64,000 nt of DNA, taken from assembly GCF_016907695.1 (NCBI RefSeq), contig NZ_JAFBCK010000001.1, positions 806,001-870,000 of the forward strand, read 5' to 3'. The first letter of the stretch is position 1; each line of letters starts with the position of its first letter. The position numbers and the translations under genes were made by a program. The notes beneath the pieces are model-generated. The model was not told the DNA's origin. It ran no database searches and saw only the letters and a list, made by a program, of their open reading frames with translations. This DNA comes from Actinokineospora baliensis. GTDB lineage: Bacteria > Actinomycetota > Actinomycetes > Mycobacteriales > Pseudonocardiaceae. This document shows, piece by piece, positions 26,344-36,115 of this stretch.

Positions 26344-27876
26344 CTATCGCCGTGCGCGCTTGGTTTTGCGCGGTGGGGGCAGTGCCCCTTCCGCGCGCAA
26401 CCGGGCCGCGTGCTCGGCGAGCGCGTCCACCAGGGCGGGGACCGTCGCGTGCTCGGGTTGGACGTCGACCCGCAGGCCGAACTCCCGCGCCGTCTCGGCC
26501 GTCTTCGGGCCGATGCAGGCGACCAGGGTCCGCGCGTGCGGCTTGCCCGCGATGCCGACCAGGTTGCGCACGGTGGACGACGAGGTGAAGCACACCGCGT
26601 CGAACCCGCCGGTCTTGATCATCTCGCGGGTCTCGGCAGGCGGCGGCGCCGCCCGCACGGTCCGGTACGCGGTCACGTCGTCGATCTCCCAGCCGCGGTC
26701 GCGCAGACCGGCGGCGAGGGTCTCGGTGGCGATGTCCGCGCGCGGCAGCAGCACCCGCTCGACCGGGTCGAGGATGTCGTCGTAGGGCGGGAAGTCCGCC
26801 AGCAGGCCCTCGCTGGACTGCTCGCCGGAGGGCACCAGTTCGGGGTTGATGCCGAACGAGCGCACCTTCGCCGCGGTCGACTCGCCGACGCAGGCGATCT
26901 TCACGCCGGAGAACGCGCGCGCGTCGAGGCCGAACTCGGCGAACTTCTCCCAGACCGCGCGGACCGCGTTGGTCGAGGTGAAGATGACCCACTGGTAGCG
27001 GCCGTCGACCAGGCCCTTGACCGAGCGCTCCATCTGCGCCGGGCTGCGCGGCGGCTCGACCGAGATGGTCGGCACCTCGCTGGGGATCGCGCCGTGCAGG
27101 TGCAGCCGCTCGCTCATCTCGCCTGCCTGGTCCTTGGTGCGCGGCACCAGGACCCGCCAGCCGTAGAGCGCCCGCGACTCCCACCAGGACAGCTTCGAGC
27201 GCGCCGCCACCGCCTGGCCGACGGTGACCACCAGGTGCCCGGAGATCTCCCCGGCATCGGCGGCCAGCGAGGCCAGCGTGGTGTCGATGGTGCGCTGGCT
27301 GGTGTTGGTGCCGTCCGCGGTCACCGCGACCGGGGTCTGCGGCGCCAGGCCGTGCTCGACCAGCGAGGACGCGGCCTCGGCGAGGTGGCTGGCGCTGGCG
27401 TGCAGCACCAGCGGCCCCGGCACGCCTGCCAGGGCGGCCCAGTCGATGTCGCCGCGGACGTCGACCTCGGTGTGCGTGGAGCCGAGCGCGATCCCCGCGT
27501 AGGCGGGCACCGCGGTCGCCGCGGACACGCCGGGGATCACGTCGAACACCGCGCTGGTGCGGGCCACGGCCTGAGCCTCGGCCACCACCGCGGAGTGGGT
27601 CAGCGGGTCACCGGCGACGAGGCGGACCACGACCCGGCCCGCCTTGGCCTCGCCTGCCAGGTCTTTGGCCACGTCGGCCGGTTCGCCGACGGCTGGCCGG
27701 ACCTCGGCGCCCGGCCTGGCGAGCGCGAGCACGCCAGAGGGGACGTCGGGGTCGGTCACCACGAGCTCCGCGCGTTCGAGCAGCTCTTTCGCGCGGACGG
27801 TGAGCAGTCCCGCGTCGCCGGGGCCGGAGCCGACGAAGGCGACGCGTCCGGGGGACTTTCGTGCACGGGTGGTCAT
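26344..27876 (-). CDS. hemD: Uroporphyrinogen-III synthase fused to a uroporphyrinogen-III C-methyltransferase-like domain
   Basis: A 510-aa two-domain protein. Residues 1 to about 240 form a tetrapyrrole methylase (CobA-like) domain with GSGPGDAGLLT and PGVSAATAVPAYAGI. Residues about 250-500 form HemD (LVPRTKDQAGEMSERLHLHG, FTSTNAVRAVWEKF, FTSSSTVRNLVG), which cyclises hydroxymethylbilane. The fusion is normal in actinobacteria. In the methylase domain the usual GGDPxxFGRGxEE stretch reads VAGDPLTHSAVVAEAQAV, so methyltransferase activity is doubtful. It sits 20 nt downstream of hemC. Confidence 0.93.
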   Translation of the reverse strand: MTTRARKSPGRVAFVGSGPGDAGLLTVRAKELLERAELVVTDPDVPSGVLALARPGAEVRPAVGEPADVAKDLAGEAKAGRVVVRLVAGDPLTHSAVVAEAQAVARTSAVFDVIPGVSAATAVPAYAGIALGSTHTEVDVRGDIDWAALAGVPGPLVLHASASHLAEAASSLVEHGLAPQTPVAVTADGTNTSQRTIDTTLASLAADAGEISGHLVVTVGQAVAARSKLSWWESRALYGWRVLVPRTKDQAGEMSERLHLHGAIPSEVPTISVEPPRSPAQMERSVKGLVDGRYQWVIFTSTNAVRAVWEKFAEFGLDARAFSGVKIACVGESTAAKVRSFGINPELVPSGEQSSEGLLADFPPYDDILDPVERVLLPRADIATETLAAGLRDRGWEIDDVTAYRTVRAAPPPAETREMIKTGGFDAVCFTSSSTVRNLVGIAGKPHARTLVACIGPKTAETAREFGLRVDVQPEHATVPALVDALAEHAARLRAEGALPPPRKTKRARR

Positions 27877-27896
27877 GTCAGGCCACTTCCCATCAA

Positions 27897-28853
27897 CTAC
27901 GCCTCGGGACCGGAGAGCACCCCGGCCCCGAGTTCCAGCAGCTCGGCGGCCAGCGCACGACCGAGCTGCTCTCCTGCGGTCAGGTCACCGGTTGCCGATG
28001 CGCGCATGATGTCGACGGCCCCGGCCGGGTCGTCGGCGTCGTACGCGGCGGCGACCCCGCGCAACGACAGGCGGTACACGACCCTGTCGTCGGCGTCGAG
28101 ATCCTCCACTACCTCGGCCAAAGCGCCAACCGGCGCGCTGCAGCCCGCTTCGAGCGCGGCGAGCATCGCCCGCTCGGCGGCCACCGCGGCGCGGGTGGCC
28201 TCGTCGTCCACTGTGGACTGGAGTAGGTGTTCGACGTCGACGTCGTCGACGCGGCACTCGACCGCCAGCGCGCCCTGCGCGGGGGCGGGCAGCATCTGGA
28301 TCGGGTCGAGGGTCTCGGTGATCTCGGCGAGCCTGCCCAGCCGGGCCAGGCCCGCGCGGGCCAGCACGACCCCGTCGAGCTCGCCGTTGGTGACCATGGC
28401 GATGCGGGTGTCGACGTTGCCCCGGATCGGCACGATCACGTGGCCGAAGCCGAGCGCGCGCAGCTGCGCGGCGCGCCGGGGGGAGCCGGTGCCCAGGCGG
28501 GAGCCGGGGGGCAGCTCGCCGAGGGTGAGGCCGTCGCGGGCGATCAGCGCGTCGCGCGGGTCCTCGCGGGGCGGCACCGCGGCCAGCGACAGGCGCGGGT
28601 CGGGGGCGGTCGGCAGGTCCTTGTACGAGTGCACCGCGACGTCGACGGTGCCCTCGGCGAGCGCGTCGCGCAGCGCGGAGGTGAACACGCCGACGCCGAT
28701 CTCGGCGATCGGGGCCGACGAGCGGTCACCGGGGGTGGAGATGGTGATGAGCTCGACCGTGGCCCCGGCGCGCTCGAGCACGTCGGCCACGATCCTGGTC
28801 TGGGTCAGCGCGAGCGCGCTACCGCGCGTCCCGATCCTGATCACTCGGTCCAT
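27897..28853 (-). CDS. hemC: Hydroxymethylbilane synthase (porphobilinogen deaminase) HemC
   Basis: A 318-aa enzyme polymerising four porphobilinogens into hydroxymethylbilane. The N-terminus [14 protein letters not shown], the catalytic Asp region [11 protein letters not shown] (near residue 73), the arginine-rich [14 protein letters not shown] and the dipyrromethane-cofactor Cys238 in [12 protein letters not shown] are all present. ATG 28853 lies inside the end of hemA (13-nt overlap). Confidence 0.96.
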   Translation of the reverse strand: MDRVIRIGTRGSALALTQTRIVADVLERAGATVELITISTPGDRSSAPIAEIGVGVFTSALRDALAEGTVDVAVHSYKDLPTAPDPRLSLAAVPPREDPRDALIARDGLTLGELPPGSRLGTGSPRRAAQLRALGFGHVIVPIRGNVDTRIAMVTNGELDGVVLARAGLARLGRLAEITETLDPIQMLPAPAQGALAVECRVDDVDVEHLLQSTVDDEATRAAVAAERAMLAALEAGCSAPVGALAEVVEDLDADDRVVYRLSLRGVAAAYDADDPAGAVDIMRASATGDLTAGEQLGRALAAELLELGAGVLSGPEA

Positions 28854-30169
28854 GCCGAACCACCGTCCACAGCGGGCTCAAGGGGGGATGTCACGGCCGC
28901 GGGCCGCTGCGGGTCGAGCGCGAACAGCTCGCGCAGCGCCTCGGCGTAGCCGGTTCCGCTCGGTCCGGAGGCCAGTTCCTTGACCCGGACCGTCGGGGTG
29001 TGCAGCAGCTTGTCGACCACCCGGCGCACCGTGCGGGCGAGTTCTTCGCGCACCGGGGAGTCCAGGTCGGGCAACCGCGCGTCCAGCCGCAGCAGCTCCG
29101 CGTCGACCACCTCGGCGGCGCGGCGGCGCAGCGCGGTGACCGTGGGGGTCACCTCGGCCGAGCGCTGCGCGGCGAGGTAGCCGCGCACCTCCTCGGCGAC
29201 GATCTCGACGGCCCGCTGGGTGTCGGTGCCGCTCGGCGACTCGGCCAGCCGCCGCTGCAGGCTGGCCAGGTCGACCACGCGCACGTCGTCGACCTCGGCG
29301 ACGCCCTCGGCGACGTCGCGCGGCAGGCCGAGGTCGCAGATGACCAGCGGCCTGCCCGCGCGGGGGAGCACGGTGTCCTCGGTGATCACCGCGCCGACCG
29401 CGCCGGTGCAGGAGACCACCAGGTCCGCCTCGGCGACCCGCTCGGCCAGCTCGCCGAGGCCGGTGGCCGTCGCGGGCACGCCCTGCTCGACCAGCGACGC
29501 GGCCAGCCGCGCCCCGTTGGCCTCGGACCGGTTGGCGACGACGACCTCACCGATGCCCGCGCGGCGCAGCGCGGCGGCGGTGAGACCACCCATCGACCCG
29601 GCGCCCACGATCAGTGCGCGCCGCCCGGCGAGCCCCCCGAGCGCGGCGTCCGCGTCGGCCAGGGCTTCGGAGACGACCGAGCCGCCGACCTGGTCGAGGC
29701 CGGTGTCGGTGTGTACGCGCTTGCCGATGCGCAGCGCCTGCTGGACCAGCTCGTGCAGGGTGCGCCCGACGGTGCCCGCCGCACGGGCCGAGCTATAGGC
29801 CGCCCGCACCTGACCGAGGATCTGCGACTCGCCGACGACCATGGAGTCGAGACCCGCAGTGACGGTGAACAGGTGCTGGGCCGCTGCGGCGGCGTAGTGC
29901 ACGTAGAGGTGGTCATAGAGGGCGGCGACATCGGTGCCGGAGTGCCGCGACAGCACGCCCGCGATGTCGGCCAGTCCCGCGTGGAACGCCTCGACGACGG
30001 CGTAGACCTCGACCCGGTTGCAGGTGGAGACCAGCACCGCCTCGGCGACGTTGTCGCAGGCCAGCAGGTCGGCGAGGACCTTGGGGACGTCGACGGCGGA
30101 CACGGTGACCCGCTCCAGCAGCCGCACATCGGCGCTGCGGTGCGACATCCCGACCGCGATGACGCTCAT
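28841..30169 (-). CDS. hemA: Glutamyl-tRNA reductase HemA
   Basis: A 442-aa enzyme that makes glutamate-1-semialdehyde from glutamyl-tRNA, the regulated entry of C5 heme synthesis. The nucleophile is Cys50 in [24 protein letters not shown], the NADPH-site [19 protein letters not shown] and the dimerisation helices at the C-terminus follow. ATG 30169 overlaps the rex stop (ATGA), tying its translation to Rex. Confidence 0.96.
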   Translation of the reverse strand: MSVIAVGMSHRSADVRLLERVTVSAVDVPKVLADLLACDNVAEAVLVSTCNRVEVYAVVEAFHAGLADIAGVLSRHSGTDVAALYDHLYVHYAAAAAQHLFTVTAGLDSMVVGESQILGQVRAAYSSARAAGTVGRTLHELVQQALRIGKRVHTDTGLDQVGGSVVSEALADADAALGGLAGRRALIVGAGSMGGLTAAALRRAGIGEVVVANRSEANGARLAASLVEQGVPATATGLGELAERVAEADLVVSCTGAVGAVITEDTVLPRAGRPLVICDLGLPRDVAEGVAEVDDVRVVDLASLQRRLAESPSGTDTQRAVEIVAEEVRGYLAAQRSAEVTPTVTALRRRAAEVVDAELLRLDARLPDLDSPVREELARTVRRVVDKLLHTPTVRVKELASGPSGTGYAEALRELFALDPQRPAAVTSPLEPAVDGGSAWTE

Positions 30170-30966
30170 GAGACGACCAACCCGTCCACGGCCCGCCCGT
30201 TGGCCTCGGCGAGCACGGCGGCGTTGTCGGCCCGGCGGGCCACGTGGAAGGACAGGACCTGCAGCTCGACGGCCAGGTCGACCTTGCGGACCTCGACGTG
30301 GTCGGGGACCTGCAGCACGACCGGGGCGAAGTTGAGGATGCACTGCACGCCCGCGGCGACCAACCGGTCGCACACGGCCTGCGCGGCTGGCGGCGGCGTG
30401 GCGATCACGCCGATGGAAACCTCCCGCTCGGCGCACACGCGCGGGATGTCGTCGATGTGCTCCACCGGCAACCCGCCGACGGGCACGCCGACCAGATCGG
30501 GATCGACGTCGAAGAGAGCGGTCACAGGAAACCCCCGTCCTGGGAACCCGCCGTAGTTGGCAAGGGCGTGTCCCAGGTTACCGATTCCGATGACCGCGAC
30601 GCTGTGCTTGCGGGTCAGGCCGAGGATCCGCTCGATCTCCTCGATCAGCACCGCGACCTCGTAGCCGACACCCCTGGTGCCGTACGAGCCGATGTAGGAG
30701 AGGTCCTTGCGCAGCTTCGCCGAGTTCACCCCGGCGGCGACGGCGAGTTCCTCGCTGGAGACGGTGCCCGCGCCGTGCTCCTGCATCCCGGAGAGCACCC
30801 GCAGGTAGACGGCCAACCTGGCGACGGCGGCCTCGGGGATCGCCCGCGCCCGCTCCCGAGCGGCGGGCACCTCGGTGACCCTCGGGATCGGGGTGGTGAT
30901 CTCGGCGGCGGTGGGGGCGGGCGGGGTGGCGCCGACCCCGTTCCGCTGGCCTCGCTGTGCCGCCAC
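30166..30966 (-). CDS. rex: Redox-sensing transcriptional repressor Rex
   Basis: A 266-aa NADH/NAD+ sensor. A variable tail of about 43 residues precedes the winged helix ([35 protein letters not shown]), then the Rossmann domain with [19 protein letters not shown]. When NADH/NAD+ rises Rex leaves DNA. As the first gene of rex-hemACD(B) with an operator in its own promoter, it probably represses heme synthesis under well-aerated conditions. GTG 30966 follows GAGGAGC. Confidence 0.96.
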   Translation of the reverse strand: MAAQRGQRNGVGATPPAPTAAEITTPIPRVTEVPAARERARAIPEAAVARLAVYLRVLSGMQEHGAGTVSSEELAVAAGVNSAKLRKDLSYIGSYGTRGVGYEVAVLIEEIERILGLTRKHSVAVIGIGNLGHALANYGGFPGRGFPVTALFDVDPDLVGVPVGGLPVEHIDDIPRVCAEREVSIGVIATPPPAAQAVCDRLVAAGVQCILNFAPVVLQVPDHVEVRKVDLAVELQVLSFHVARRADNAAVLAEANGRAVDGLVVS

Positions 30967-31017
30967 GCTGTAGCTCCTCGAGGGGTTTTCGTCTCCGGGT
31001 CGCCATTACGGTACCGC

Positions 31018-31035
31018 TTGTGAACGTGTGCACAA
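31018..31035. promoter_or_regulatory. Rex operator in the rex-hem promoter
   Basis: TTGTGAACGTGTGCACAA, 52 nt upstream of the rex start, matches the Rex operator (TTGTGxxxxxxxxCACAA) in both half sites. On the minus strand a -10-like TACCGT lies about 16 nt downstream of TTGTGC, so a bound Rex would cover the -35 region. This fits the known autoregulation of rex-hem operons in streptomycetes. Confidence 0.88.
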
Positions 31036-31100
31036 AGTCAGTGGCCAGCGGCTTGACCAAGCCCACAACGTGACCCGGACGACTCCCCCTCCCCGCGGCG

Positions 31101-31127
31101 GGTGGGCGGGCCGCACACCCGCCCACC
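31101..31127 (-). terminator. Hairpin terminator after the fasciclin gene
   Basis: A 10-bp perfect stem (GGTGGGCGGG with its complement) and a 7-nt loop begin 17 nt after the fasciclin stop on the minus strand, before the rex promoter. Confidence 0.7.
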
Positions 31128-31143
31128 TGCGCGCTTGGTCCGC

Positions 31144-31803
31144 TTAGGCCTTCGGCATCAGCACCGAGTCGATGACGAAGACCGTCGCGTTCTTCGTCGG
31201 GATGTTCCCGCAGAGCACCTTCGCGCCATTGATCGTGACGTCGTCGCCCGACCCCGCGATCGTGATGTCCCCGCCCGCCGCGTTGAGCGACTTCACCGTC
31301 TTGGCGGCGAGCAGCCCGTCCTTGTTGTAGCGCTTGGCGACCACGTGGAACTGCAGGATGGGGGCCAGCGCCGTCGGGTTCTGCGCCAACTCCTGGAACT
31401 TGGCCTCACCCAGCGCCGCGAAAGCCGGATCAGCCGGGGCGAACACGGTCAGGTTGTCGGTGGTGTTGAGGGTGTCCGCGAGCCCGGGAATCGCCTGGAC
31501 CGCGGCCACCAACTTCGTCAACAGGGGATTGGTCCCGGCCGCGGTGGCGACCGGCTGAACCCCCATGGAGGTGAGCCCACCAGAGGCGTCCCCCTGCGGC
31601 AGGTCCTTGCAACTGGGCCCGAAGACATCGGCCGCCGTGGTCACCCCATCACCGGCGGCCGCGGCGGCACCCATCTTGGAGGCAGCGGTAGTGGTCGCCA
31701 CAGGGGCGGCAGAGGAAGAGCTGCTCCCCGTCTCGCTGCTCCCGCACGCGGCCAGGGACAACGCGACCAGTGCGACACCGAGGACCGGCTTGAGTTTGCC
31801 CAC
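31144..31803 (-). CDS. Fasciclin-domain lipoprotein (MPT83-like)
   Basis: A 219-aa exported lipoprotein with lipobox LSLAAC (Cys20), a Ser/Ala/Thr-rich linker of about 60 residues and one C-terminal FAS1 domain (LVAAVQAIPGLADTLNTTDN, LTVFAPADPAFAAL, ILQFHVVAKRYNKDGL). It resembles the mycobacterial MPT70/MPT83 surface antigens. GTG 31803 has a good AAGGAG site. The upstream oxidoreductase gene is on the same strand 113 nt away; SigK-type control, known in mycobacteria, is only a suggestion. Confidence 0.88.
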   Translation of the reverse strand: MGKLKPVLGVALVALSLAACGSSETGSSSSSAAPVATTTAASKMGAAAAAGDGVTTAADVFGPSCKDLPQGDASGGLTSMGVQPVATAAGTNPLLTKLVAAVQAIPGLADTLNTTDNLTVFAPADPAFAALGEAKFQELAQNPTALAPILQFHVVAKRYNKDGLLAAKTVKSLNAAGGDITIAGSGDDVTINGAKVLCGNIPTKNATVFVIDSVLMPKA

Positions 31804-31916
31804 CAGGATCTCCTTAGAACGTAGACAGTCCTAAGAGTTCGCCACGGCCGGACGTCCTGGTTGGCGCGCCGAGCCCGTGTCCCCGGAAGGGGTGAATCGC
31901 GCGATGCCCGAAAAGA

Positions 31917-33428
31917 TCACTCCACAGTGAACAGTGAAGAGTGCCACCCCGTTGCCCCGTCGGGGATCGGCGGCACCCGCACATCCGTCTGCACCACCCC
32001 GTTGCGATCCGTCGCCCGTACCTCGGCCCGGTGACTCCCGGAGGTCAGCGAGAAGGTCGTCCGCCAGTGCCGCCAGGTCTGGTCGTTGACCTCGGCGGCC
32101 AGGTCCGCCGCCTGCCACGGTCCGCCGTCGACGCGGACCTCCACCTTGTCGACCCCCACGTTCTGCGCCCAGGCGATGCCCGCCACGGTCACCGGTCCGG
32201 CTGGCACGGTCGCGAACCCGCGCGGTACGTCGATCCGGGACTGGGTCTTGATCGGCGCCCGGGCAGCCCAGCCGCGGTCCTCCCAGTAGAACGTCTTCGT
32301 GCCGGAGCGGATCAGCTCCAAGTCCACGACCCACTTGGTGGCGGAGACGTACCCGTAGAGGCCGGGCACCACGAGGCGCGCGGGGAAGCCGTGCTCGACC
32401 GGCAGGGGCTCGCCGTTCATGCCGATCGCCAGCATGGCACCGCGGCGGGGGTCCATCACGTCGGCCAGCGGTGTTCCGGCAGTCCAGCCGTCCGTGCTGG
32501 TGGAGAAGAGCAGGTCCGCGTCGGCTCCAACGCCCGCTTCGAGCAAGAGGTCGCGCAGGAGCACGCCGGTGAAGTTGGTGGTGGAGATGTAGGGGCCGCC
32601 GACCTCGTTGGAAACGCAGGTCATGGTGATGGTGCGCTCGACGAGGGGACGGTCGCGGATGTCACCGAAGTCGAGGTTGAGCTCCGTGTCGACCATGCCG
32701 TGGATGCGCAGGTGCCAGTCCTCGGCGCGGAGGCGGGGCACGGTAAGAGCCGTGTCGATGCGGTAGAAATCCTTGTTGGGCGTGATGAACGTGGGCGTGC
32801 CGATGCTGGCGAAGTCCGCGCCGTTGGGGATGGCGGGGGCCGGAGTGGCCGGCTTGAGAGAGCCGACAGCGGCGCGAGAACCCTCTACGTCAACGCGACC
32901 GGCCAGGAACTGACCGAACCCGCCGAAGACGCCTGCGCCGACGGCAAGACCGCCAGACAGGCGCAAGAAGGTGCGGCGGGATTCGTCATCGGTGCGTCCC
33001 AGGGCGGTTCGGTGCAAGAAGCGGAAAGCGAGCACACCGGCCAAGAGCGCCGCTATAGGCGCAAGTACGGCGACAGCACCTAGGTCTGGCCGGTTGAGCA
33101 CAGCGATGATCCCGAGCAGACCAAGGACCCCGGCCAACACCAACCCAGGCAGCGGCGACCGGCGCGACAGGAGTCCAGCCACCACGGCGAACCCGAGGAT
33201 CGTTAGGCCCATCCCGCTGAGCAGGACGAGCTTGTCGTAGGTGCCGAAGGTGCGGACCGCGAAGTCCTTGAGCCAAGTCGGCGTGAGGTCGATCGCGGTG
33301 TTGCCCACGGCGAGGAACGGCGAGGCGTTGGGGCCCACGAAACCGGCGACGAGGTGACCAGCAGCCAGAGCGGCTGCCACGGCGAGTACGCCAATGAGTG
33401 CGGCAACCCTCTTGCGCAAAGTGTCCAC
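31917..33428 (-). CDS. Membrane-anchored molybdopterin-dependent oxidoreductase (sulfite oxidase family)
   Basis: A 503-aa protein. Four hydrophobic helices fill residues 8-138, then a Tat-like motif RRTFLRLSGG at 151-160 with another hydrophobic stretch, then a sulfite-oxidase-fold molybdopterin domain with the Mo-ligand Cys271 in TMTCVSNEVGG, GFPARLVVPGLYGYVSATKW, and a C-terminal Ig-like dimerisation domain (AGIAWAQNVGVDKVEVRVDG). The catalytic domain is thus held outside the cell. Substrate unknown. GTG 33428. Confidence 0.88.
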   Translation of the reverse strand: MDTLRKRVAALIGVLAVAAALAAGHLVAGFVGPNASPFLAVGNTAIDLTPTWLKDFAVRTFGTYDKLVLLSGMGLTILGFAVVAGLLSRRSPLPGLVLAGVLGLLGIIAVLNRPDLGAVAVLAPIAALLAGVLAFRFLHRTALGRTDDESRRTFLRLSGGLAVGAGVFGGFGQFLAGRVDVEGSRAAVGSLKPATPAPAIPNGADFASIGTPTFITPNKDFYRIDTALTVPRLRAEDWHLRIHGMVDTELNLDFGDIRDRPLVERTITMTCVSNEVGGPYISTTNFTGVLLRDLLLEAGVGADADLLFSTSTDGWTAGTPLADVMDPRRGAMLAIGMNGEPLPVEHGFPARLVVPGLYGYVSATKWVVDLELIRSGTKTFYWEDRGWAARAPIKTQSRIDVPRGFATVPAGPVTVAGIAWAQNVGVDKVEVRVDGGPWQAADLAAEVNDQTWRHWRTTFSLTSGSHRAEVRATDRNGVVQTDVRVPPIPDGATGWHSSLFTVE

Positions 33429-33485
33429 AAGAACACTTCGTAGCCGAAAGCTCCGAGGTTCGCCGCCGAAGGCGCCGGGGTTCGC

Positions 33486-33719
33486 TCAGGCCAACGCCGC
33501 GCGCAGCCGGTCTTCCTCGACCTGCCAGTACCCGTGCTCGGCGTCGTCGACCAGGATCACCGGCACCCGGTCCCCGTACTCGGCGCGCAACTCCGGATCG
33601 CTGTCCACGTCGACCGCCGACCAGCGCACGTCCAGGTCCGCGCAGATGCGGGACACATCGGCCTCGGCCACCTCGCACGCGTGGCAGCCCTGCCTGGTCA
33701 TGACGGTCACCCTGCTCAT
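33486..33719 (-). CDS. Glutaredoxin family protein
   Basis: A 77-aa DUF836/glutaredoxin-fold protein with redox motif CHAC (Cys12, Cys15) in TRQGCHACEVAEADV and the cis-Pro segment RVPVILVDD. It may reduce disulfides with mycothiol or another donor, as mycothiol synthesis gene mshA is in the window. ATG 33719 overlaps the acyl-CoA synthetase stop (ATGA). Confidence 0.88.
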   Translation of the reverse strand: MSRVTVMTRQGCHACEVAEADVSRICADLDVRWSAVDVDSDPELRAEYGDRVPVILVDDAEHGYWQVEEDRLRAALA

Positions 33720-35248
33720 GGCTCGACGCTACCGCGCAGGCCCGCCCGCCGGATCTTGCCGGTGACCGAGTGCGGCAGGGACTCGGCGAACTCGACGACC
33801 GCGGGCACCTTGAACCGCGCGAGGTTCGCCCGGCAGTGCTCCAGCAACCGCTCCTTGGTCAGCTCGACGCCTTCCCTGGGCACGACGACCAGCCGGACGC
33901 GCTCCCCGGCGCGTTCGTCCGGCACCCCCACCGCGGCCACCTCGGCGACCTCCGGGAGCTCGCCGACGACCTGCTCGACCTCGTGCGGGTAGACGTTGAA
34001 GCCGTTGACGATGATCAGGTCGGTCGCCCGGTCGACCAGCCGCAGGTCCCCGTCGCCGTCGAAGTAGCCGACGTCGCCGGTGCGGAACCAGCCGTCGGCG
34101 TCGGGGCCACCGGCACCGTCGGGCCAGTACCCGCTGAACAGGTTCGCCCCGCGCGCGGCGACCAGGCCGGTGTCGGAGTCCTCGCCGAAGTCCGACGCGA
34201 GCGACTCGTCCGGGTCCGCGGACGCGGCCACGGGCCTGCCCTCGGCGTCGACCAGGCGCAACTCGACCCCGGGGATCGCCCCGCCGACGAACCCCGGCTT
34301 GGCCACGCCGCCGACCAGGGTGGACGTGAGCACCGGGCCGGTCTCGGTCAGCCCGTACCCCTCGAAGATCGATAGACCCGTCTCCTGGCGGAACAGGGCG
34401 AGCGTGCGCGGCTCGAGCGGCGCGGCGCCGGAGGTGAGCACGCGCGCGGTCGCCAGCGCCTCGCCGAGCCGGTCGCGGCCCGCGGTGGCCAGCGCCTGGT
34501 AGATCGCGGGCACCCCGACGAGCGTGGTCACCCGGTGCTCGCGGCACGCCTCCAGCGCGGTGTCGATGTCGAACTTGCCGGTCAGGACTCCGGTGGCCCC
34601 GGTCAGCGCGACCTGCCACAGGCCGGACAGGCCATAGGCGTGCGACAGCGGCACCGCGAGCAGGACGCGGTCGGCCTGGGTCACGGGGGCGGGTCGCAGC
34701 GCGGCGCACTGCGCGGCGTTGGCCAGCAGCGCGCGGTGCGACAGCATCACGCCGCGCGGGGTGCCCGCGGTGCCGGAGGTGTAGCAGAGCAGCGCGATGT
34801 CCTCGCCGCCCGCACGGCGCGGACCTGCGACTTCCGACTCCGAGGAGTCATCGAGCACCGGATCGGGGAGGGCGGTGACGACTCCCCCGGTGCGATCGGT
34901 AACCCTGGGTACGCCGAAAGCGAAACACACACCGCTGTGGTCGAGAACCCGCTCGACTTCACGGGCCACCGCGTCGGTACCGATCGGCACCGCCACCGCA
35001 CCGGCCCGCAGCACCGCGAACAGCACGACACCCGCCTGGAGGCTGTTGGACATCACCACCGCGACCCGGTCACCGGGGGCGACCCCCAGCCCGGCCAGCG
35101 CGTTCGCGTAGCGGCCGACCACCGCGTCGAGCCGCTGCCAGCTCAGTGAGCGCGCGTTGGGCACGTCGACCAGCCCGGGGTGGGCGGGTACCTTCTCGCT
35201 CGCCGCGGTCAGCAGGTCGGCGACATTGCCGGTGGACTCTTCCGCCAT
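33716..35248 (-). CDS. Fatty-acyl-CoA synthetase / AMP-dependent ligase
   Basis: A 510-aa ANL-superfamily enzyme. The P-loop LLCYTSGTAGTPRGVMLSH, the GYGLTETGPV motif, the WFRTGDVGYFDGDGDLRLV signature and the C-terminal lysine region LPHSVTGKIRRAGLR are all present. Likely activates a fatty or other carboxylic acid as an acyl-AMP then acyl-CoA; chain length cannot be told. ATG 35248 has an AGGAGAG site; a GTG two codons earlier is possible. Coupled to the glutaredoxin gene. Confidence 0.9.
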   Translation of the reverse strand: MAEESTGNVADLLTAASEKVPAHPGLVDVPNARSLSWQRLDAVVGRYANALAGLGVAPGDRVAVVMSNSLQAGVVLFAVLRAGAVAVPIGTDAVAREVERVLDHSGVCFAFGVPRVTDRTGGVVTALPDPVLDDSSESEVAGPRRAGGEDIALLCYTSGTAGTPRGVMLSHRALLANAAQCAALRPAPVTQADRVLLAVPLSHAYGLSGLWQVALTGATGVLTGKFDIDTALEACREHRVTTLVGVPAIYQALATAGRDRLGEALATARVLTSGAAPLEPRTLALFRQETGLSIFEGYGLTETGPVLTSTLVGGVAKPGFVGGAIPGVELRLVDAEGRPVAASADPDESLASDFGEDSDTGLVAARGANLFSGYWPDGAGGPDADGWFRTGDVGYFDGDGDLRLVDRATDLIIVNGFNVYPHEVEQVVGELPEVAEVAAVGVPDERAGERVRLVVVPREGVELTKERLLEHCRANLARFKVPAVVEFAESLPHSVTGKIRRAGLRGSVEP

Positions 35249-35464
35249 CACCACGGCCCTCTCCTGACGTATCCAGCAGTTCGAACCCCGACCAGGAAGC
35301 GACGGGCGCCGCAGTGTGGCACGCATCACCCACGTCACGGTTAACTACCTACTCCGACCCCATCCTGGCCCACCCGCCGTTACCTACCGAAAAGTAACCA
35401 CAGTCAGCTGCGATGCCCCGGCGGAGGCGCGACCGCCGGGTCCGAGGGAGTGTGCGGCCGTCCG

Positions 35465-36115
35465 ATGACCCGCCAGACGCGATCCGACCCGACCCGACCT
35501 GGTGTGCCGTCGGCCCGGTCGGCCACCGACGGCGCCGGGCAGCCGGGCGCGGCGGTGCCGGAGGAGGCGCACAGCGAGTCGTGGGCGCTGGTGCACGCCG
35601 CCCAGCAGGGCGACACGGTGGCCTTCGGGCAGCTCTACGACCGGTACGTCGACGTGGTCTACCGGTACGTCCTGTTCCGCGTCGGCGACCGCGAACTGGC
35701 CGAGGACGTCACCAGCGAGACCTTCTTACGGGCCTTACGCCGGATCACCTCGGTCACCTACCAGGGCCGCGACGTGGGTGCCTGGTTCGTCACCATCGCC
35801 AGGAACCTGGTGCTCGACCACGTGAAGTCCAGCCGCTTCCGGCTCGAGGTCACCACCCCGGAGATCCGCGACTCCGAGCGGCTCGAAGCGGGCCCCGAGC
35901 AGCAGGTGATGTCCAAGGTCACCCGCGAGGCGCTGCTCGGCTGCGTCGACCAGCTCGGCGACGACCAGCGCGAGTGCATCGTGCTGCGCTTCCTGCAGGG
36001 CTTGTCCGTCGCCGAGACGGCGGAGATCATGAACCGGAACGAGGGGGCGGTCAAGGCGCTGCAGCACCGCGCGGTGCGCCGACTGGCCCAGTTGCTGCCC
36101 CCCGAACTGCGATGA
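35465..36115 (+). CDS. ECF RNA polymerase sigma factor (BldN-like by context)
   Basis: A 216-aa sigma-70 family ECF factor with region 2 (FGQLYDRYVDVVYRYV, then LAEDVTSETFLRAL) and region 4 (LGDDQRECIVLRFLQGLS, EIMNRNEGAVKALQHRAV). About 40 poorly structured residues precede region 2. The next gene encodes a single-pass DUF5667 protein, and rex-hem lies 4.5 kb away; Streptomyces bldN and its anti-sigma gene rsbN have the same setting, so orthology to BldN is likely but not proven. ATG 35465; a GTG five codons upstream is possible. A partial inverted repeat (GTTAC / GTAAC) lies upstream. Confidence 0.9.
   Translation: MTRQTRSDPTRPGVPSARSATDGAGQPGAAVPEEAHSESWALVHAAQQGDTVAFGQLYDRYVDVVYRYVLFRVGDRELAEDVTSETFLRALRRITSVTYQGRDVGAWFVTIARNLVLDHVKSSRFRLEVTTPEIRDSERLEAGPEQQVMSKVTREALLGCVDQLGDDQRECIVLRFLQGLSVAETAEIMNRNEGAVKALQHRAVRRLAQLLPPELR

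Noticed and set aside
25003..28983. Long open frame on the plus strand across the hem genes
   Set aside because: Antisense shadow of hemB, hemD and hemC, whose products are unambiguous.
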